Below, in pieces: positions 12,533 through 25,655 of a DNA stretch of 64,000 bases. Location: assembly GCA_016584495.1 (NCBI GenBank), contig WAID01000012.1:434001-498000 (forward strand). The letters are read 5' to 3'. The translations under genes were made by a program, and so were the position numbers. Numbering within the stretch: position 1 is the first letter of the stretch; each line of letters begins with the position of its first letter. The notes under the pieces are model-generated. The model saw only the letters and a program-made list of their open reading frames with translations. It ran no database searches and was not told the origin of the DNA. This stretch comes from Celoporthe dispersa (lineage: Eukaryota > Ascomycota > Sordariomycetes > Diaporthales > Cryphonectriaceae).

Positions 12533-13074
12533 TAGGAAATGGGAAAACTGAAAAGTTGAAGAAATTGAAGATTAATAATCAATAGTTGAAGAACTATTAT
12601 ATTCGTTGATAATTATTCTATCTAGCTATTCGAATAAGAAGGAAATATTCAATATATTTATAATTGAATTTTCTTTTAATCTAGTTTTACTAATTTGATT
12701 AAAATTACTATTTTTTATTATTTAATTAGCATTTAGAATTCTTTAGCTAATTAATATAATTTTAATCTATTAATAATATTCGTATATTGAAATTCTAATT
12801 TTATTATAGAATTCCTTTTCTATAGAATTCTATTATTATTTTAATCTTATTTGATTAATATAGCATTCTTTTTAATAGAATTTCTTATTATTATTTAATT
12901 TAATAACAAATATTTGTTTTAAACTAATAATTAGATAGAATTCTTATTACGGAGCTTTTGCTCCTGTTGAAAAATATCGGAATTTTTGCTCTATTAGATA
13001 GAACTGAAGCTATTTAGAAATAATCTTTATTTATTTCTATATTTAATTAGCTATTATAGAATAATAGACTAATA
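12533..13074 (+). repeat. 545-bp repeat, copy 3 of 3
   Basis: About 542 bp, same orientation as the other copies. It has the full-length start motif and keeps the TTTATTTCTATAT segment that copy 2 lacks. It is followed by 100 bp of AT-rich DNA and then the solo LTR at 13174. Confidence 0.6.
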
Positions 13075-13173
13075 TAAATAAATTTATTAATAGCTAAAAT
13101 TCAAGCAATAAAGATATTAAATATTTCTTATTTAAATAATTATTATTATATTAATTTTATAATAAATTTAATT

Positions 13174-13535
13174 TGATACACTCGCATTATTTACTATTAC
13201 TTAATAATGCATTTACTATAGAATATATAGTGAATTTATTGACGAATGCATAATGCATTCATTTATTATAGAATATATAGTGAATTTATTAGAGAATACG
13301 TGATGCATTCATTATAGAATACGCGATGCATTCATTATAGAATGCATAGTGAATTCACTAGCGAATGCTGAGTAAATTCACTGAATGTAACTATAGTAGA
13401 TTCACTTTGTATTCTCCCGCAGCCTCTGACAACTATATATATATCTAGAATAGATATTGTTTCTCTTTCTTCTTCGAAGAAAGAGCATCCCTCGTAATAT
13501 ATCTGCAATGCACCGCATATTTCAGCTGCCCAACA
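13174..13535 (+). repeat. Solo LTR of the Gypsy-F family, with TSD and a matching empty site
   Basis: A 362-bp forward copy of the Gypsy-F LTR, starting TGATACACTCGC and ending GCTGCCCAACA. The target duplication is TAATT (13169-13173 and 13536-13540). A related sequence without the insertion occurs at about 47450-47500, where the left flank (ATTTTATAATAAATTTAATT) runs straight into the right flank (A/G-x-TAAACGAAATA). The unfilled site supports the ends assigned here. The copy is more decayed than the one at 8048: several GTGAATTCACC units have become GTGAATTTATT. Confidence 0.85.
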
Positions 13536-13540
13536 TAATT

Positions 13541-14373
13541 GCTAAACGAAATACAATATGCAATAGAATCAATTTTCGATCTTTTATAAATGCAATAAAA
13601 TTATAAGCTGAAATAAAGCAAAGAAATTAGAAATAAAGAGTATTAATATAAAAGAATATTTATTACTAAATCATTGCTATTATATGCTTGAAATAAATAT
13701 TAATTTAATATTATAAAATTATTTATTCAAAAATATTAGTAACTATTTTAATAATACTAATATAATATTATTAGAAAATTAGAAAATTTTGTTTATTAAT
13801 AAAAAAATAAATAATTTATATTATTTACTTATTAAGTTTATTAAAAAACTAATAAAGATTTTCATAATTAATTTAAATAAATTAAATAAAATTAAATTAT
13901 TATATAAATGATTTAGCTATATAAATAAAAAAGCTATTAATAAATTAATTATTAATATAAAAAATTTAAGCTTCAATAATAAGCAAATTAAATTAAATAA
14001 TATAAATAAAATATTAAATTGCGAAATTTGCTATTAAGTAGCTAAAATATACAATATATTGCAGATATATTATAAGAGATACTTTTTCTTTGAAAGAGAA
14101 AGAGAAACGATATTTATTCTAAATATATATATATAGTTATCAAAAGCTGCGAGAGAATATAAAATGAATTTACTATAGTTACACTCAGTAAATTCATTAT
14201 ATATTCTATAATAAATATTTTATATATTCTTTAATAAATTTATTATATATTTATTATAAAGCTAATATAATGCAAAATATAAATAAATTTTCTAAATTGC
14301 TTAAAATAATTAAATATTTTGAAAAAATAAGCTTAAATATATATAGACTAATTAATTTATATATATATATTAA
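13541..14373 (+). pseudogene. Copia element D, 5' part (strongly decayed)
   Basis: This is AT-rich sequence with no open frame, leading into clear Copia integrase at 16026. It contains a fragment of the Gypsy-F family LTR at 14032. Its assignment to Copia D is by position only: the Copia D integrase, RT and flanking pieces continue to the right, interrupted by dated insertions. I cannot recognise gag or protease motifs here. Confidence 0.3.
14032..14265 (-). repeat. Degraded fragment of the Gypsy-F family LTR
   Basis: A reverse-orientation partial copy starting TATTAAGTAGCTAAAATATAC, equivalent to the LTR end TGTTGGGCGGCTGAAGTATGC after transitions. It keeps the AGCTGCGAGAGAATATAAA block and two or three of the palindromic repeat units, then fades out near 14265. 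No TSD can be found. This is the oldest-looking copy of the family in the window. Confidence 0.7.
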
Positions 14374-16025
14374 TATAAAAAGCTAGCTATAGGCTAGCCA
14401 AGAGATAGGATTGCTAGTAGACCAGGGCAGCATTCCATACAATATAAGTAAGCCTATTGCGCTAGCACTTTTCTAGCAATTAGCTAGAACTGCATATTCA
14501 ATCTCAATATTATTTAAGCACTTTTTCGAGTCTATCCAAAAAGTCAATCTTTTATATAGATTAAATATCTCTTGCTTTCAAGCTTATAAAGTATTATATA
14601 AAGATAACTTTACAATAATATCTCTTTTATATTGCTGAACTCGCATTTAGAGACTAGCTCGAGATTTAAGTAATAGAGATATATACGAAGTTTGCAATCG
14701 ATAGAGAAGCAATTAGAAACAGAATAGCTCAATTTTTCTATATTTATAATTAGCTAGGCTTTTTCAAAAATTATTTCTTACTATATATTCTATTAGCAAT
14801 AATAATAGGCTAGAAGAATCCAAAAGCTAAAATTTTTCTAGAAAGAATATATTAAATTCTTAGCAATCTTTATAAAAAGAGAAAAGCTAGCTTTAGCTTA
14901 ATTATAATTTAGCAAGAAGGAAAAGAGATAATAATACTATATCTAGCTTGCTAAAAGAAGCTATTATATATAATAAAAGTATAAGATTAGCTAGATATAT
15001 ATAAGATAATTCTTCTTATTATATTTTTCTCTAATTTATCCAGAATATATTTCGATTGCAAAAAATAGCTAAATAAATTCGCAGTTTTATTATACTATTA
15101 TATTAATTCGATAATATATTTATAATAAGCTTTGCTAAAGCTATTATAATAAGCTTCTCTTTTAAAGATTTAATAAAAATTAATATTAATTTAGCAAATA
15201 TATTTATCAAATATTACGAATATAGTAAGCTAGGGCATTATAAAAAGAATTATTTTTAGTGTAGAAAAGGATAGATTTAGATTGCAAGCTTATTAATAAA
15301 AGCTAGGAAGAAAGAAAGATTCTGAATAAAATAAAATTGAAAATAGAAAAGCGCAAAATTTTCTTAATATAGATTTTTACTATCTCTAAGCTATATCTAA
15401 GCTGAGAGCAAATTATATTTAAAGCGAAAATAAGATTATATTAACTAATTTTAATAATTATTATTTATTAGGAAATACTCTTGCTAAAAGATTAATTAAA
15501 CAAATATTTAAAGAAAGCAAAGTAAATTTGAATAAAAGAGCTAGAATATTTATTAATAATAGAGTTAGCTATTATTGCTTATTAATATAAAATCTTCCTA
15601 TTATATTACTTATATTGAGAAATAGCTAAAATTAAGCTAAGATTATCTTTTAGTATTATAAATAAAGCAATATTTAGGAATTATAGAATTTCTTGCTAAT
15701 CCTAATCTGCTATTACTATATATATAGTACGAGATAGGAATAAAAGCTTATAAAGAGTGCTAGATAAAGTATTGCATTAATAAGCTAATATTACAATATC
15801 CTTTTGTAATTCTCTCTATAAGATAGATAAGGAAAGGAATATATAAAAAGCTAGCTATAAGCTAGCTAAGGGATAGGATTGCTAGTAGATTAGGGCAGTA
15901 TTCTGTATAATATAAATAAGCTTATTGCGCTAACACTTTTCTAGCAGTTAGCTAGAACTGCATATTCAATCTCAATACTATTTAGGCACTTTTTCGAGTC
16001 TATTCAAAAGAGTTAGTCTTTTACA
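14374..16025 (+). mobile_element. TR-GAG/TRIM-like LTR element, copy 3
   Basis: A complete 1,652-bp element with LTRs at 14374-14556 (183 bp) and 15842-16025 (184 bp), and TSD ATTAA at 14369-14373 and 16026-16030. The internal gag-like frame is on the plus strand. Near 15215-15260 it has the same zinc-knuckle relic as copy 2 (K-L-G-H-Y-K core). No polymerase or integrase sequence is present. It is inserted in Copia D. The arrangement and spacing are the same as in the other three copies. Confidence 0.87.
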
Positions 16026-16985
16026 ATTAAATATAAATATCCTATTATTTTTCTTAATAAAAAACGAAATATATTGAAATAAAGCTATTAAAATCGAAAA
16101 ATAAAGCTTTAGCAATATTTAATAAATTTAAAACTATAATTAAAAATCAATATATAAATAAAATAAAATAATTTGCTAGCGATAATAATATTGAATATAT
16201 TAATATAATATATTAGAAATCTTTATTTTATATTTTATAATAAAATAAAGCTATAAAAAGAATAAATCGAATATTATTAAATAAAATAAAAACTTATTAA
16301 CAAATACGAATTTATTTTTTTTATTTATAGGAAAAAATATTAATAATAGTTTATTATTTATATAATTATATATTATATTTAATTATAAACTTTAAAATAT
16401 TTTTCGAATTAAAAAACGAAAATAAATTGAATATTGATAATATAAAGATTTTCGATAGCTTATTATTATATTATGAATTAAAAGAATCAAATAAAGAAAT
16501 TAAAATCGAATTTAAAGCTGCTTTAGATTTATTAATCAACTTTGGCGAAAATAATACAAATTACAAAATATAAGATTTAAAACGAAATTAATTAATATAG
16601 ATTCGAGATTTAAAAATAATAAAAATAGCTTTCTAAAATTATCGAATAAAAATAAGTATATATTGAAATTAGATTTAAATAATAATATAAATTATATTAA
16701 TTTAAATTGCTTAAATAATAAAACTGATATTATTTCGAATAACGAATTATTATTTAATTTATAAAATGAATTAATAAATAATAATATTATAAAAGAAATT
16801 AATAAATTAAATAAGCTATTTTTATAATTTTTTTAATAAAAATAATTTAATTTTTATAAAAAAGTTTAATAAAAAATTAATATTGTTTTTCAAAATAATA
16901 TTATTATTATTGAAAATGATATTAATAAATTAGCAAATATATTAATTTATATAATTAATATAAATAAATAATTATTTATTTATAT
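16026..16985 (+). pseudogene. Copia element D, integrase relic
   Basis: The plus strand reads as Copia integrase with RIP-type stops: FNKFKTIIKNQYINKIKQF, then SDNNIEYIN (family S-D-N-G-G-E-Y), a decayed GIAERxNRTLLNKIRT region at about 16255-16290, then FFELKNENKLNIDNIKIF (family PFELxxxxKPxxxxLRxFG), and DLLINFGENNTNYKI (family GxFVGYxEN-xxYRxW). It stops abruptly at 16985 where Copia A is inserted (TSD TATAT). The same element's RT resumes at 23476. Confidence 0.7.
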
Positions 16986-19900
16986 TCAAAGACGAAGGTT
17001 ACTATGCATTTAGAATCGAGGGGATTATGTAATCAGCTTATGTAATAGTATAAGCGCTTGTTCAAAAAAGGAATAGTAAGAGGGATTGATTTATATTATA
17101 TTGTTATTATTGTTCTTTCTTTCTTTCCTCGAGAGAGGAAGGGAAAGCATTTATTTATAATTGAACTATTCTAGTTTCTCGAATATTCTATTGCTATTGA
17201 TTTATAATCAACAGCTATTGATTTGTAAGCATTTATTAGCTATTATAAATCAACATTGCATTCGTATATATTAGTTATTACGCAGAGAGCTTCGAGGAAA
17301 AATATATAATATAATAAAGTTTGGCTTTCGCTATTTTAGTATTTCTCGAAACTTCTAGTATCTTCTGCTTATGTAATATGCTTAGTAAGCAACCCCTTAT
17401 ATAATCATATATTATATTATTATATAATATATAGTGATTAGTAATATGGTTTCCTTGGCTCTATAGCTCGTTTAGTTATTGAATAATAAGAGAAATATAT
17501 ATATATTTATATATTCGAATTTCTTCGAATGTTTATTGTTTCTCTTTCCTATTTGAGCATATATAGAAATATATATATATTATTTTATATATTATCAGCT
17601 ATAAGTTATTGCTAATGTAATATGATTACGTAATATTTATAGTTATAGTATAAATATAATTATATATGCTTATACTCTCTCGTAATTCTTTTGCGGGAGC
17701 AAATGAATTAGTTATTGAAGTATTTATATATATTTATATATTAAGAAATATTTATATATTTCCTAATAGAGTAATATTTGCTATACTCGTAAAGCTTATT
17801 AAGCTTATTCTATAATTATTCTATATATTTATTTGTTTATACATACGTATTATAATTATATATATAGATATATATATATATATATATTTCGTCGACCTTT
17901 TTCGCTGCTCGTAAAGCTTATATGCGAATGCCACGTCTTTATATTTATATATTGCTAGCATATCCCCTATATATTTCTATAACTAGATAGAAATATATAA
18001 AGCGCAATTATTATTATTATTATATAGCTTTTTTGTACTCCTTTTTATTATATAAATCATTATTTATATATATTCCCGGGTTTTCCATATTATTTGATAT
18101 ATTAGCCTATTTTATAAAATATTTTTATTGGGGATTCAGCAAATTTTTTGTAAGAAAATCAGCTAATTATTCTTTTATAAGAATATACTATTCTTATTTT
18201 ATTATTAGCTATTGCTTACCATATATAATAATATATTATATCAATATACTTAATTCTTTTATGAAATTCAGAGTTTTCTGCTAATTTAATAGCACTAGTA
18301 TTATCTACTAATATAATAGACGTTTCTATATTATATTTTAATTTCAAAGCTGAATTAAAATATTTATATAGATTATTTAAATATATAGCCTCTCTAACAG
18401 CTTCTTTTAAAGCTATATATTCGGCTTCACAAAAGCTAATTGCAATAATCTTTTGCAATTGAGAATTCCAGCTAATAATATTATTATTAGCTATATTCTT
18501 ATTATTATTATTTGATAAAGAGAATATATAGCCTATTGTAAATCTTCTATTATTTATATTATTTGCGAAATCGCTATCGTAATACCCTTTTATTATAAAA
18601 TCAATAGTATTGCAATTATATATTATATCCAAATCGGGGAATTTCAATAAATATTTCCAGATATAGTCTAGCGCTTTAAAATACTCATTATTAGGATTAC
18701 TTATAAATCTTGAGTAATATATAACACTAAAAGCTAAATCTGAATAAATCTTTAAAATAGGATATAATAAAGATTCTATATGCTTTTGAAATTCTATTAT
18801 ATCAGTTTTATTCGCTATTAATTTATTTTTACTAAGCCTCTACTCTGGGATTCCAGATATTAAAACCGGCTTATAATTATTTATATTTATATTGAATTTA
18901 TCAAAAGCTTCTTTATATAAGCAGTTTGATACATATATAACTGCTTTTTTCTTATAATCGATATTTAAATCGATTCCTAGAAAGGATTTGGATAGCCCTA
19001 TCTTTTCTATTTTAATATCTTTATATAAATCCTTTTCTAGATTATTTATATTATTATTATTTGCGCTTATTATAAGCATATCATCGACGTAGCAAATTAT
19101 AATTATTAATAGCTCTTTATTTATATATACGCTTTCGTCGTACGGACATTTCTCGAAACCATACTTATATAAAATATTCGAAAAATATTTATTCTAAAAG
19201 CGTAGAGCTTATTTTAAGCTATATAAAGCTTTATTTAATTTAGCTACCTTATTTTTATATATATTATTATTATATAAACCTGATAGTAATTGCATATAGA
19301 TTTCTATATCAATATCAGCATAGATAAATGCATTTTTTACATCATATTGCATTATATTATATCCTTTATTTATAGCAATTATAAGCAATATATGCTAGGT
19401 TTCTAAATAATAGATAATACTAAAAGTATCTAGATAATCTATACCTAATACTTAATTAAAGCCTTGAATTACCTATCTTGCTTTATATTAATAAGTTTTT
19501 TCTTTATTTGTAATCCAATCAGGATTTATATAATTATTATTTATAGGCTTTTTCTTATATACTCATCTGCCGTTTATAGCGACTTTTCTAGAAGATAAAT
19601 CTATTATATCGAAAGTATTTCGGCTATTTAATATTTTATTTTCTTCTTTCATAGCTAAAAGCTATTCAGAAGCCTCAGAACTATTAAAAGCCTATTTAAT
19701 AGTATTAGGCTCATATATATTCGAAGTTGTTAATATAAATCTTTCTGAAATAAACAGACTAAAGTTATATTCTGTATATAGAATAGTATCTTTAATAGTT
19801 AAAGTAATAGAATCTATAGAAGATCTATTATTATTGCTATTATTGATATTATTTTCGATAATTTGATTATTATCGAATTTAGAAAGGTTTATTATTTCGA

Positions 19901-22900
19901 AATCTTTATAATAATTTTTATTATATTAAGATATTATTACTTTAAATTTCGAAATATTATTAGCCAATATATTCGATATATCTTTATTATTATTATTTAT
20001 TATATCGAGAGGTAATACTTCTCCCTTATTATCTTTATTATATATTATTTCTTTTTCATCTAGTAAATTATATTGATATTCAATTATAATGCAATCCTTA
20101 ATCTATATAAGTCTTTTATTGCTTATATTCCAGACTTTATAATTATTATTATTTTCTCCATAGCCAATAAAAGCTGATTTTATAGCTTTTGGATCCAGTT
20201 TATTTCGATAGCTATTATCTTTATAATAAATAATAGATCCCCAAGCTTTTATATTATTTATATTTAGCTTTATTTTATATTTAGCTTCATAAGAAATAAT
20301 ATAATTTAATCCTTTATAAAGCGTTCTATTATATATATATACAGCTGCCAATAAAGCTTCTCCTCAGAAGTATTTAGGAAGATTTGCTATATATAATAAA
20401 GCATAAATCTTATTTAATAGAGTACGATTTATTCGTTCTATTAAACTATTAGGCTCTTTTATATATAGAGGAGTTATATTATATATTATTCCAGCTACTT
20501 TTAAATATATCTCGAAATTATTATTTATATATTTACAGCTGTTATCAGTAAAGAATTCTTTTACTTTTTTATTATTATTGTTATTATTTGCTTTATTTAT
20601 AAATATTTTGAAAGCTTTTAAAGCTTTACTTTTATTTTTAAGCAAATATATCTCGAGAAAACAGCTCTTTTTATTAAGAAAGATTATATAATACTTATAA
20701 TTATTATAAATAGCTGGATTTATAAGCCCTTCTATATCAGAATATATCTGTTCGTTTATATTATATAAAAACGGATTATTTTCTAATTTTTTATTTATTT
20801 TAGCAATAGATCTTGCTTTTAGATATATTTCATATATTTCTTTATTAAATTCCTTTATATCTTCAATTATATAAGCAATATTATTGCTTTTAAGGAATTT
20901 TATTAAAGCTTGAAGCTTTATATACCCTAAGCATATATACTATTGCTTTATTATATTACTATTATTATTTGAAAAAGTTGAATAAAGAAATTGCTTTTTC
21001 AGAGTAAAAATGCGAGCTTGAATAGTATAAAGCTTATTTTCACATTTTCCTTTTGATATAAGCATATTTTCTTTATATAAAGCGATAATATTATTATCGA
21101 ATATTGATTTTATATTATAATTAGTTGATAATTTATTAATAGATAATAAATTAACTCCTAATTTAGGAATATAATAAATGTTTTTAATAAAGAAACGTTT
21201 ATTGAATTCGATAATAAGATCACTTTTCTCCTTTTACTTCTATAGTAGAAGCATTACCCCAGTTCATAATTTTATTTATATAATAATAATTTGATAATAA
21301 TTATTTATTAAATACCATATTTATATTAGCAATACTATCAACTATAAAAGTATTAAGCTTATATATATTTCTCTTTTGATAATCCCTTTTAGTAAAGACT
21401 ATATTTGTAAATATATTCAGATTATCTTTATAAGAAATATTAGCTTTTGCTGCTTTATTATTAGGATTATAAAGATTATTTACCTCATCGAGGTTATTTT
21501 CGCTTATATCATAATCTATTAAGTCGTCGGTCGATATATCGATTAAATCAGAGTAATTTTCAGTCGATTTATCATTATATAAGATAATTAATGCCTCTTC
21601 TCGATTATTTCTTTCCATTCGATTTAGATTATCGCGATTTATTTGTTTATCAGGATTATTCTAGCCTTTTGGAGCTAGCTTAAGATGCAGAAAATAGCAT
21701 TTATCTGCTATATGCCCTGATAATTTGCAATAATTGCAAAATATTCTCTTTTGCTTTTTATAAAGCTTTTTCACGCCTTTTTTATTCGAAAAAGTAAATC
21801 TTTTCGAATTTTTTCTTTTTATTCAAAGCAAATAAAATATTCTCTTTCTTTTCTTTTCTTCTTGATTCGTCAATAATAAAGGAAAAAAGAGATTCCATAT
21901 TATATGCTTTTGGATCTTTTCTCAATATCTAAATAACTCCAGATATAAAGTTTTCATAGCTATTATCTAGATTATATAAAACCTAAGAAATAATAATCTA
22001 TTCAGAAAGCAATATATCTTTCGATTTAAAATTATCGACAAGTTCTTTAATTTTCGATAAATAGCTTTCGATAGTAGAATAATTCGAAAGACTATTATTA
22101 AAGAACTTATAGAGAATAAGATAGTCTATAGTAAATCTTTTAAGATTATATAGACTTTCTAATTTCTCCTAGGCACTTTTAGCTATTTTTTCTGCTCTTA
22201 TATGCAATAAAGAGCTATTCTTGCATAATAGCTTAATTATAGCGAGAGCTTTTCGATTAATTTCTTTATTGATTTCGTTATTCACTGAAAGAGATTTAAT
22301 AGCATTAATATAACTCTTTTCGATTAAAGCTGCTTTCGTTTTAAGAAACCAAATAATATAATTATCTATTCTCTTGAGCTTCGGAATAGCAATCTTATCG
22401 ATAGAAGCCATTTTCACTTATAAAAGAAATATTCTTTTAAAAGAAAAGATTATTGAATAAATATATATATATTTATTCGAAATTATTCGATAAGATATAA
22501 ATTATATAGAAAGCTTCCTTCCTTATTTAAAATAAGAAAAATAAAAGGAGGCTCAGAAGAAAGGCGTATTTTTTTGTAATATTCCTCGATAGAATCGAAA
22601 GCGTAGATTTCGAAGCTATTGAGATAAATAGAAGATTCTTTGTATAAAATTTGATCCTTATAGCGAATATATGCTTGTAAAGCATCGGCTTGAGATTCCT
22701 CTATAGTGATAAAAAGGAATAATCGATTGAAAAATCGCTATAAGAGAATTCGTTGATTGATTGCGTATCCAGGCTCATAATCTTAAAGACAGAGATTACT
22801 ATGCATTTAGGATCGAGAGGATTATGTAATCAGCTTATGTAATAGTATAGGCGCTTGTTCAAAAGAGGAATAGTAAGAGGGGTTGATTTATATTATATTG

Positions 22901-23470
22901 TTATTGTTTTTCTTCTTTCTTTCCTCGAGAGAAGAAAGGAAGGCATTTATTTATAATTAAACTATTCTAGTTTCTCGAATATCCTATTGCTATTGATTTA
23001 TAATCAACAGCCGTTGATTTGTAAGCATTTATCAGCTATTATAAATCAATATTGCATTCGTATATATTAATTATTATATAGAGGGCTTCGAGGAAAAATA
23101 TATAATATGATAAGGTTTGGCTTTCGCTATCTTAGTATTTCTCGAAACTTCTAGCATCTTCTGCTTATGTAATATGCTTAATAAGCAATCCCTTATATAA
23201 TCATATGTTATATCACTATATAATATATAGTGATTAGTAATATGATTTCCTTAGCTTTATAGCTTGTTTAGTTATTGAATAATAAGAGAAATATATATAT
23301 ATTTATATATTCGAATTTCTTCGAATGTTTATTATTTCTCTTTCCTATTTGAGCATATATGGAAACATATATATATTATTTTATATATTATCAGCTATAA
23401 GTTATTGCTGACATAATATGATTACGTAATATTTATAGTTATAGTATAAATATAGTTATATATGCTTATA
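16986..23470 (-). mobile_element. Complete Copia LTR retrotransposon A
   Basis: A 6,485-bp element in minus orientation. The 3' LTR is 16986-17674 (689 bp) and the 5' LTR is 22783-23470 (688 bp). TSD TATAT lies at 16981-16985 and 23471-23475. Read in the element's own direction, the LTR starts TATAAGCATATATAA and ends TCTTTGA. Inside are gag, protease, integrase, RT and RNase H in the Copia order. It splits Copia D between its integrase and RT. The two LTRs differ mostly by transitions. It is the least damaged of the three family members in the window. Confidence 0.9.
18216..22411 (-). pseudogene. Copia A gag-pol polyprotein, broken by stops
   Basis: Reading begins at the ATG ending at 22411 (MASIDKIAIPKLKRIDNY), typical of the Copia gag N-terminus. 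A CCHC zinc knuckle is intact near 21700-21750 (C-N-Y-C-K-L-S-G-H-I-A-D-K-C). Protease lies roughly at 21650-21200. The integrase region near 20640-20100 includes ERINRTLLNKIYALLYIANL and PKAIKSAFIGYGENNNNYK. RT follows, with its catalytic box intact at about 19075-19100 (CYVDDMLIIS). RNase H at 18647-18216 contains CEAEYIALKEAVREAIYL. Stops and shifts break the frame into six or more pieces, so it should not make a full polyprotein. Runs of asparagine are frequent in this family. Confidence 0.8.
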
Positions 23471-23475
23471 TATAT

Positions 23476-24000
23476 ATAAGCTATAATTAGCAAAAATGTT
23501 ATATAATAATTAAATTTAATAAAAGCTGAAATAAATAAATTAAAAAAGCAATATATTTATAAATTAATTAATTTATTAAAAGATTGAAAAATATTAGAAA
23601 AGTATTGAATTTATAAATATAAAATTAATAAATTTAAAAATATTGTTTATTATAAATTCTATTGAATTATATAAAATTTTAATCAAATATTAAATATAAA
23701 TTATTCAAAAACTTTTAATATAATTTATTGAAGCGAAATTTATTAATTAGCTTTTATAATTAGCTTATATTTTAATTGAAATTTTTTACAATATAATATA
23801 AAAATGCTTTTATATATATTGAAATAGAAAAAGCTATATATAATTCAATTAATAAAATTTGAAAAATTAAGTTTAGAATATAAAATTTGTAAATTAATTA
23901 AAGCATTATATAGTTTAAAGCAATCGCTTAAGCTATAATATAAATATTTAAAAATAAGCTTAGAAAAATACGATTTTATTAAATCGAAATACAATCAAAG
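23476..24000 (+). pseudogene. Copia element D, RT relic, first part
   Basis: From about 23640 the plus strand reads as the start of Copia reverse transcriptase after transition decay: FNQILNINYSKTF (family GxDYxxTFAPV), then W-E-x-x-x-L-L-A... remains, then YKNAFIYIEIEKAI (family DVxxAFLxGxLxExIYM), and KALYSLKQS-like sequence (family LxKxLYGLKQAPRxW) near 23880-23940. It ends at the TR-GAG copy 4 insertion (TSD CAAAG) and continues at 25656. The protein order and polarity match the integrase part at 16026-16985. Confidence 0.65.
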
Positions 24001-25650
24001 TGTGAAAGACTGACTCTTTTGGATAGACTCGAAAGAGTGCCTAAATAGTATTGAGATTAAATATGCAATTCTAGCTAACTACTAGAAAAATGCCAGCGCA
24101 ATAAGCTTACTTATATTATATAGAATGCTATCTTAGTCTATTAGCAATCCTATTCTTTAGCTAGCCTATAGCTAGCTTTTTATATATCCCTTTTCTTATC
24201 TATCCTATAAAGAGAATTATAAAAAGATATTATAATATCAGCTTATCAATATAATACTTTATCTAGCATTTTTTATAAGCTTTTATTCTTATCTCGCATT
24301 ATATATATAATAATAGCAGATTAGGATTAGCAAAGAATTCTATAATTTCTAAATATTGCTTTATCTATAATACTAAGAGATAATTCTAGCTTAATTTTAG
24401 CTATTTCTCAATATAAGTAATATAATAGGAAAGTTTCATATCAATAGGCAGTAATAGCTAATTCTATTGCTAATAAGTATTCTAGCTTTTTTATTTAAAT
24501 TCATTCTATTTCTTTTGAATATCTATTTAATCAATTTCTTAATAAGAATACTTTCTAATAAGTAATAATTATTAAGATTAGTTAATATAGTTTTATTTTC
24601 GCTTCAGATATAGCTTGCTTCCAGCTTAGATATAGCTTAGAAATAATAAGAATCTATATTAAGAAAATTTTACGCTTCTCTATTTTTAATCTTATTTAAA
24701 GTTTTTTCTTTTTTCCTAGCTTTTATCAATAAGCTTGCAATCTAAATCTATCCTTCTCTATATTAGAGATAATTCTTTTTATAATGCCCTAGTTTGCTAT
24801 ATTCGTAATATTTGATAAATATATTTGCTAAATTAATATTAATCTTTATCGAATCTTTAAAAGAGAGGCTTATTATAATAGCTTTGGCAAAGCTTACTAT
24901 AAATATATTATCGAATTAATATAATAATATAATAAAATCTGCGAACTTATTCAGCTACTTTTTGCAATCGAAATATATTCTAAATAAGCTAGAAAGAGAT
25001 ACAATAAGAAGAATTATTTTATATATATTTGGCTAATTCTGCACTCTTGCTATATATAATAGCTTTTTTTGATAAGCTAGATATAATATTATTGTCTCTT
25101 TTCTTTTTTGCTAAATTATAATTAAGCTAAGATTAGCTTTTCTCTTCTTATAAAGATTGCTAAAAATTTAATATATTCTTTTTAGAAAAACTTCAGTTTT
25201 TGGATTTTCCTAGCCTGCTATTATTGCTAATAGAATATATAGCAAGAAATAGTTTTTGAAAAAGCTTAATTAATTATAAATATAGAAAAATTAAGTTATT
25301 CTGTTTCCAATTATTTTTCTATCGATTACAAATTTCGTGCATATTTTTATTATCTAAATTTCGAGCTAGTCCCTAAATGCAAGTTTGGCAATATAAGAGA
25401 GTTGTTATTGTAAAGTTATTCTTATATAATACTTTATAAGTTTGAAAATAAAAGATGTTCAATCTATATAAAAGATTGACTTTTTTGGATAGATTCGAAA
25501 AAATGCCTAAATAGTATTGAGATTGAATATACAGTTCTAGCTAATTGCTGGAAAAGTGCTAGTGCAATAGGCTTACTTATATCGTATAAAATGCTGCCCT
25601 AGTCCACTGGCAATCCTATTTCTTGGCTGGCCTATGGCTAGCCTTTTATA
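24001..25650 (-). mobile_element. TR-GAG/TRIM-like LTR element, copy 4
   Basis: A complete 1,650-bp element with LTRs at 24001-24184 and 25467-25650 (184 bp each) and TSD CAAAG at 23996-24000 and 25651-25655. It begins TGTGAAAGACTGACTC, which preserves the TG end that is RIPped to TA in other copies. The gag-like frame lies on the minus strand. It interrupts the RT of Copia D: reading resumes on the other side in the segment leading to the Y-x-D-D box. Confidence 0.88.
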
Positions 25651-25655
25651 CAAAG

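Noticed and set aside
18033..18284. 83-codon plus-strand open frame with hydrophobic residues
   Set aside because: It overlaps the antisense of Copia A RNase H and its 3' region; composition reflects AT-rich DNA, and it lacks any domain.
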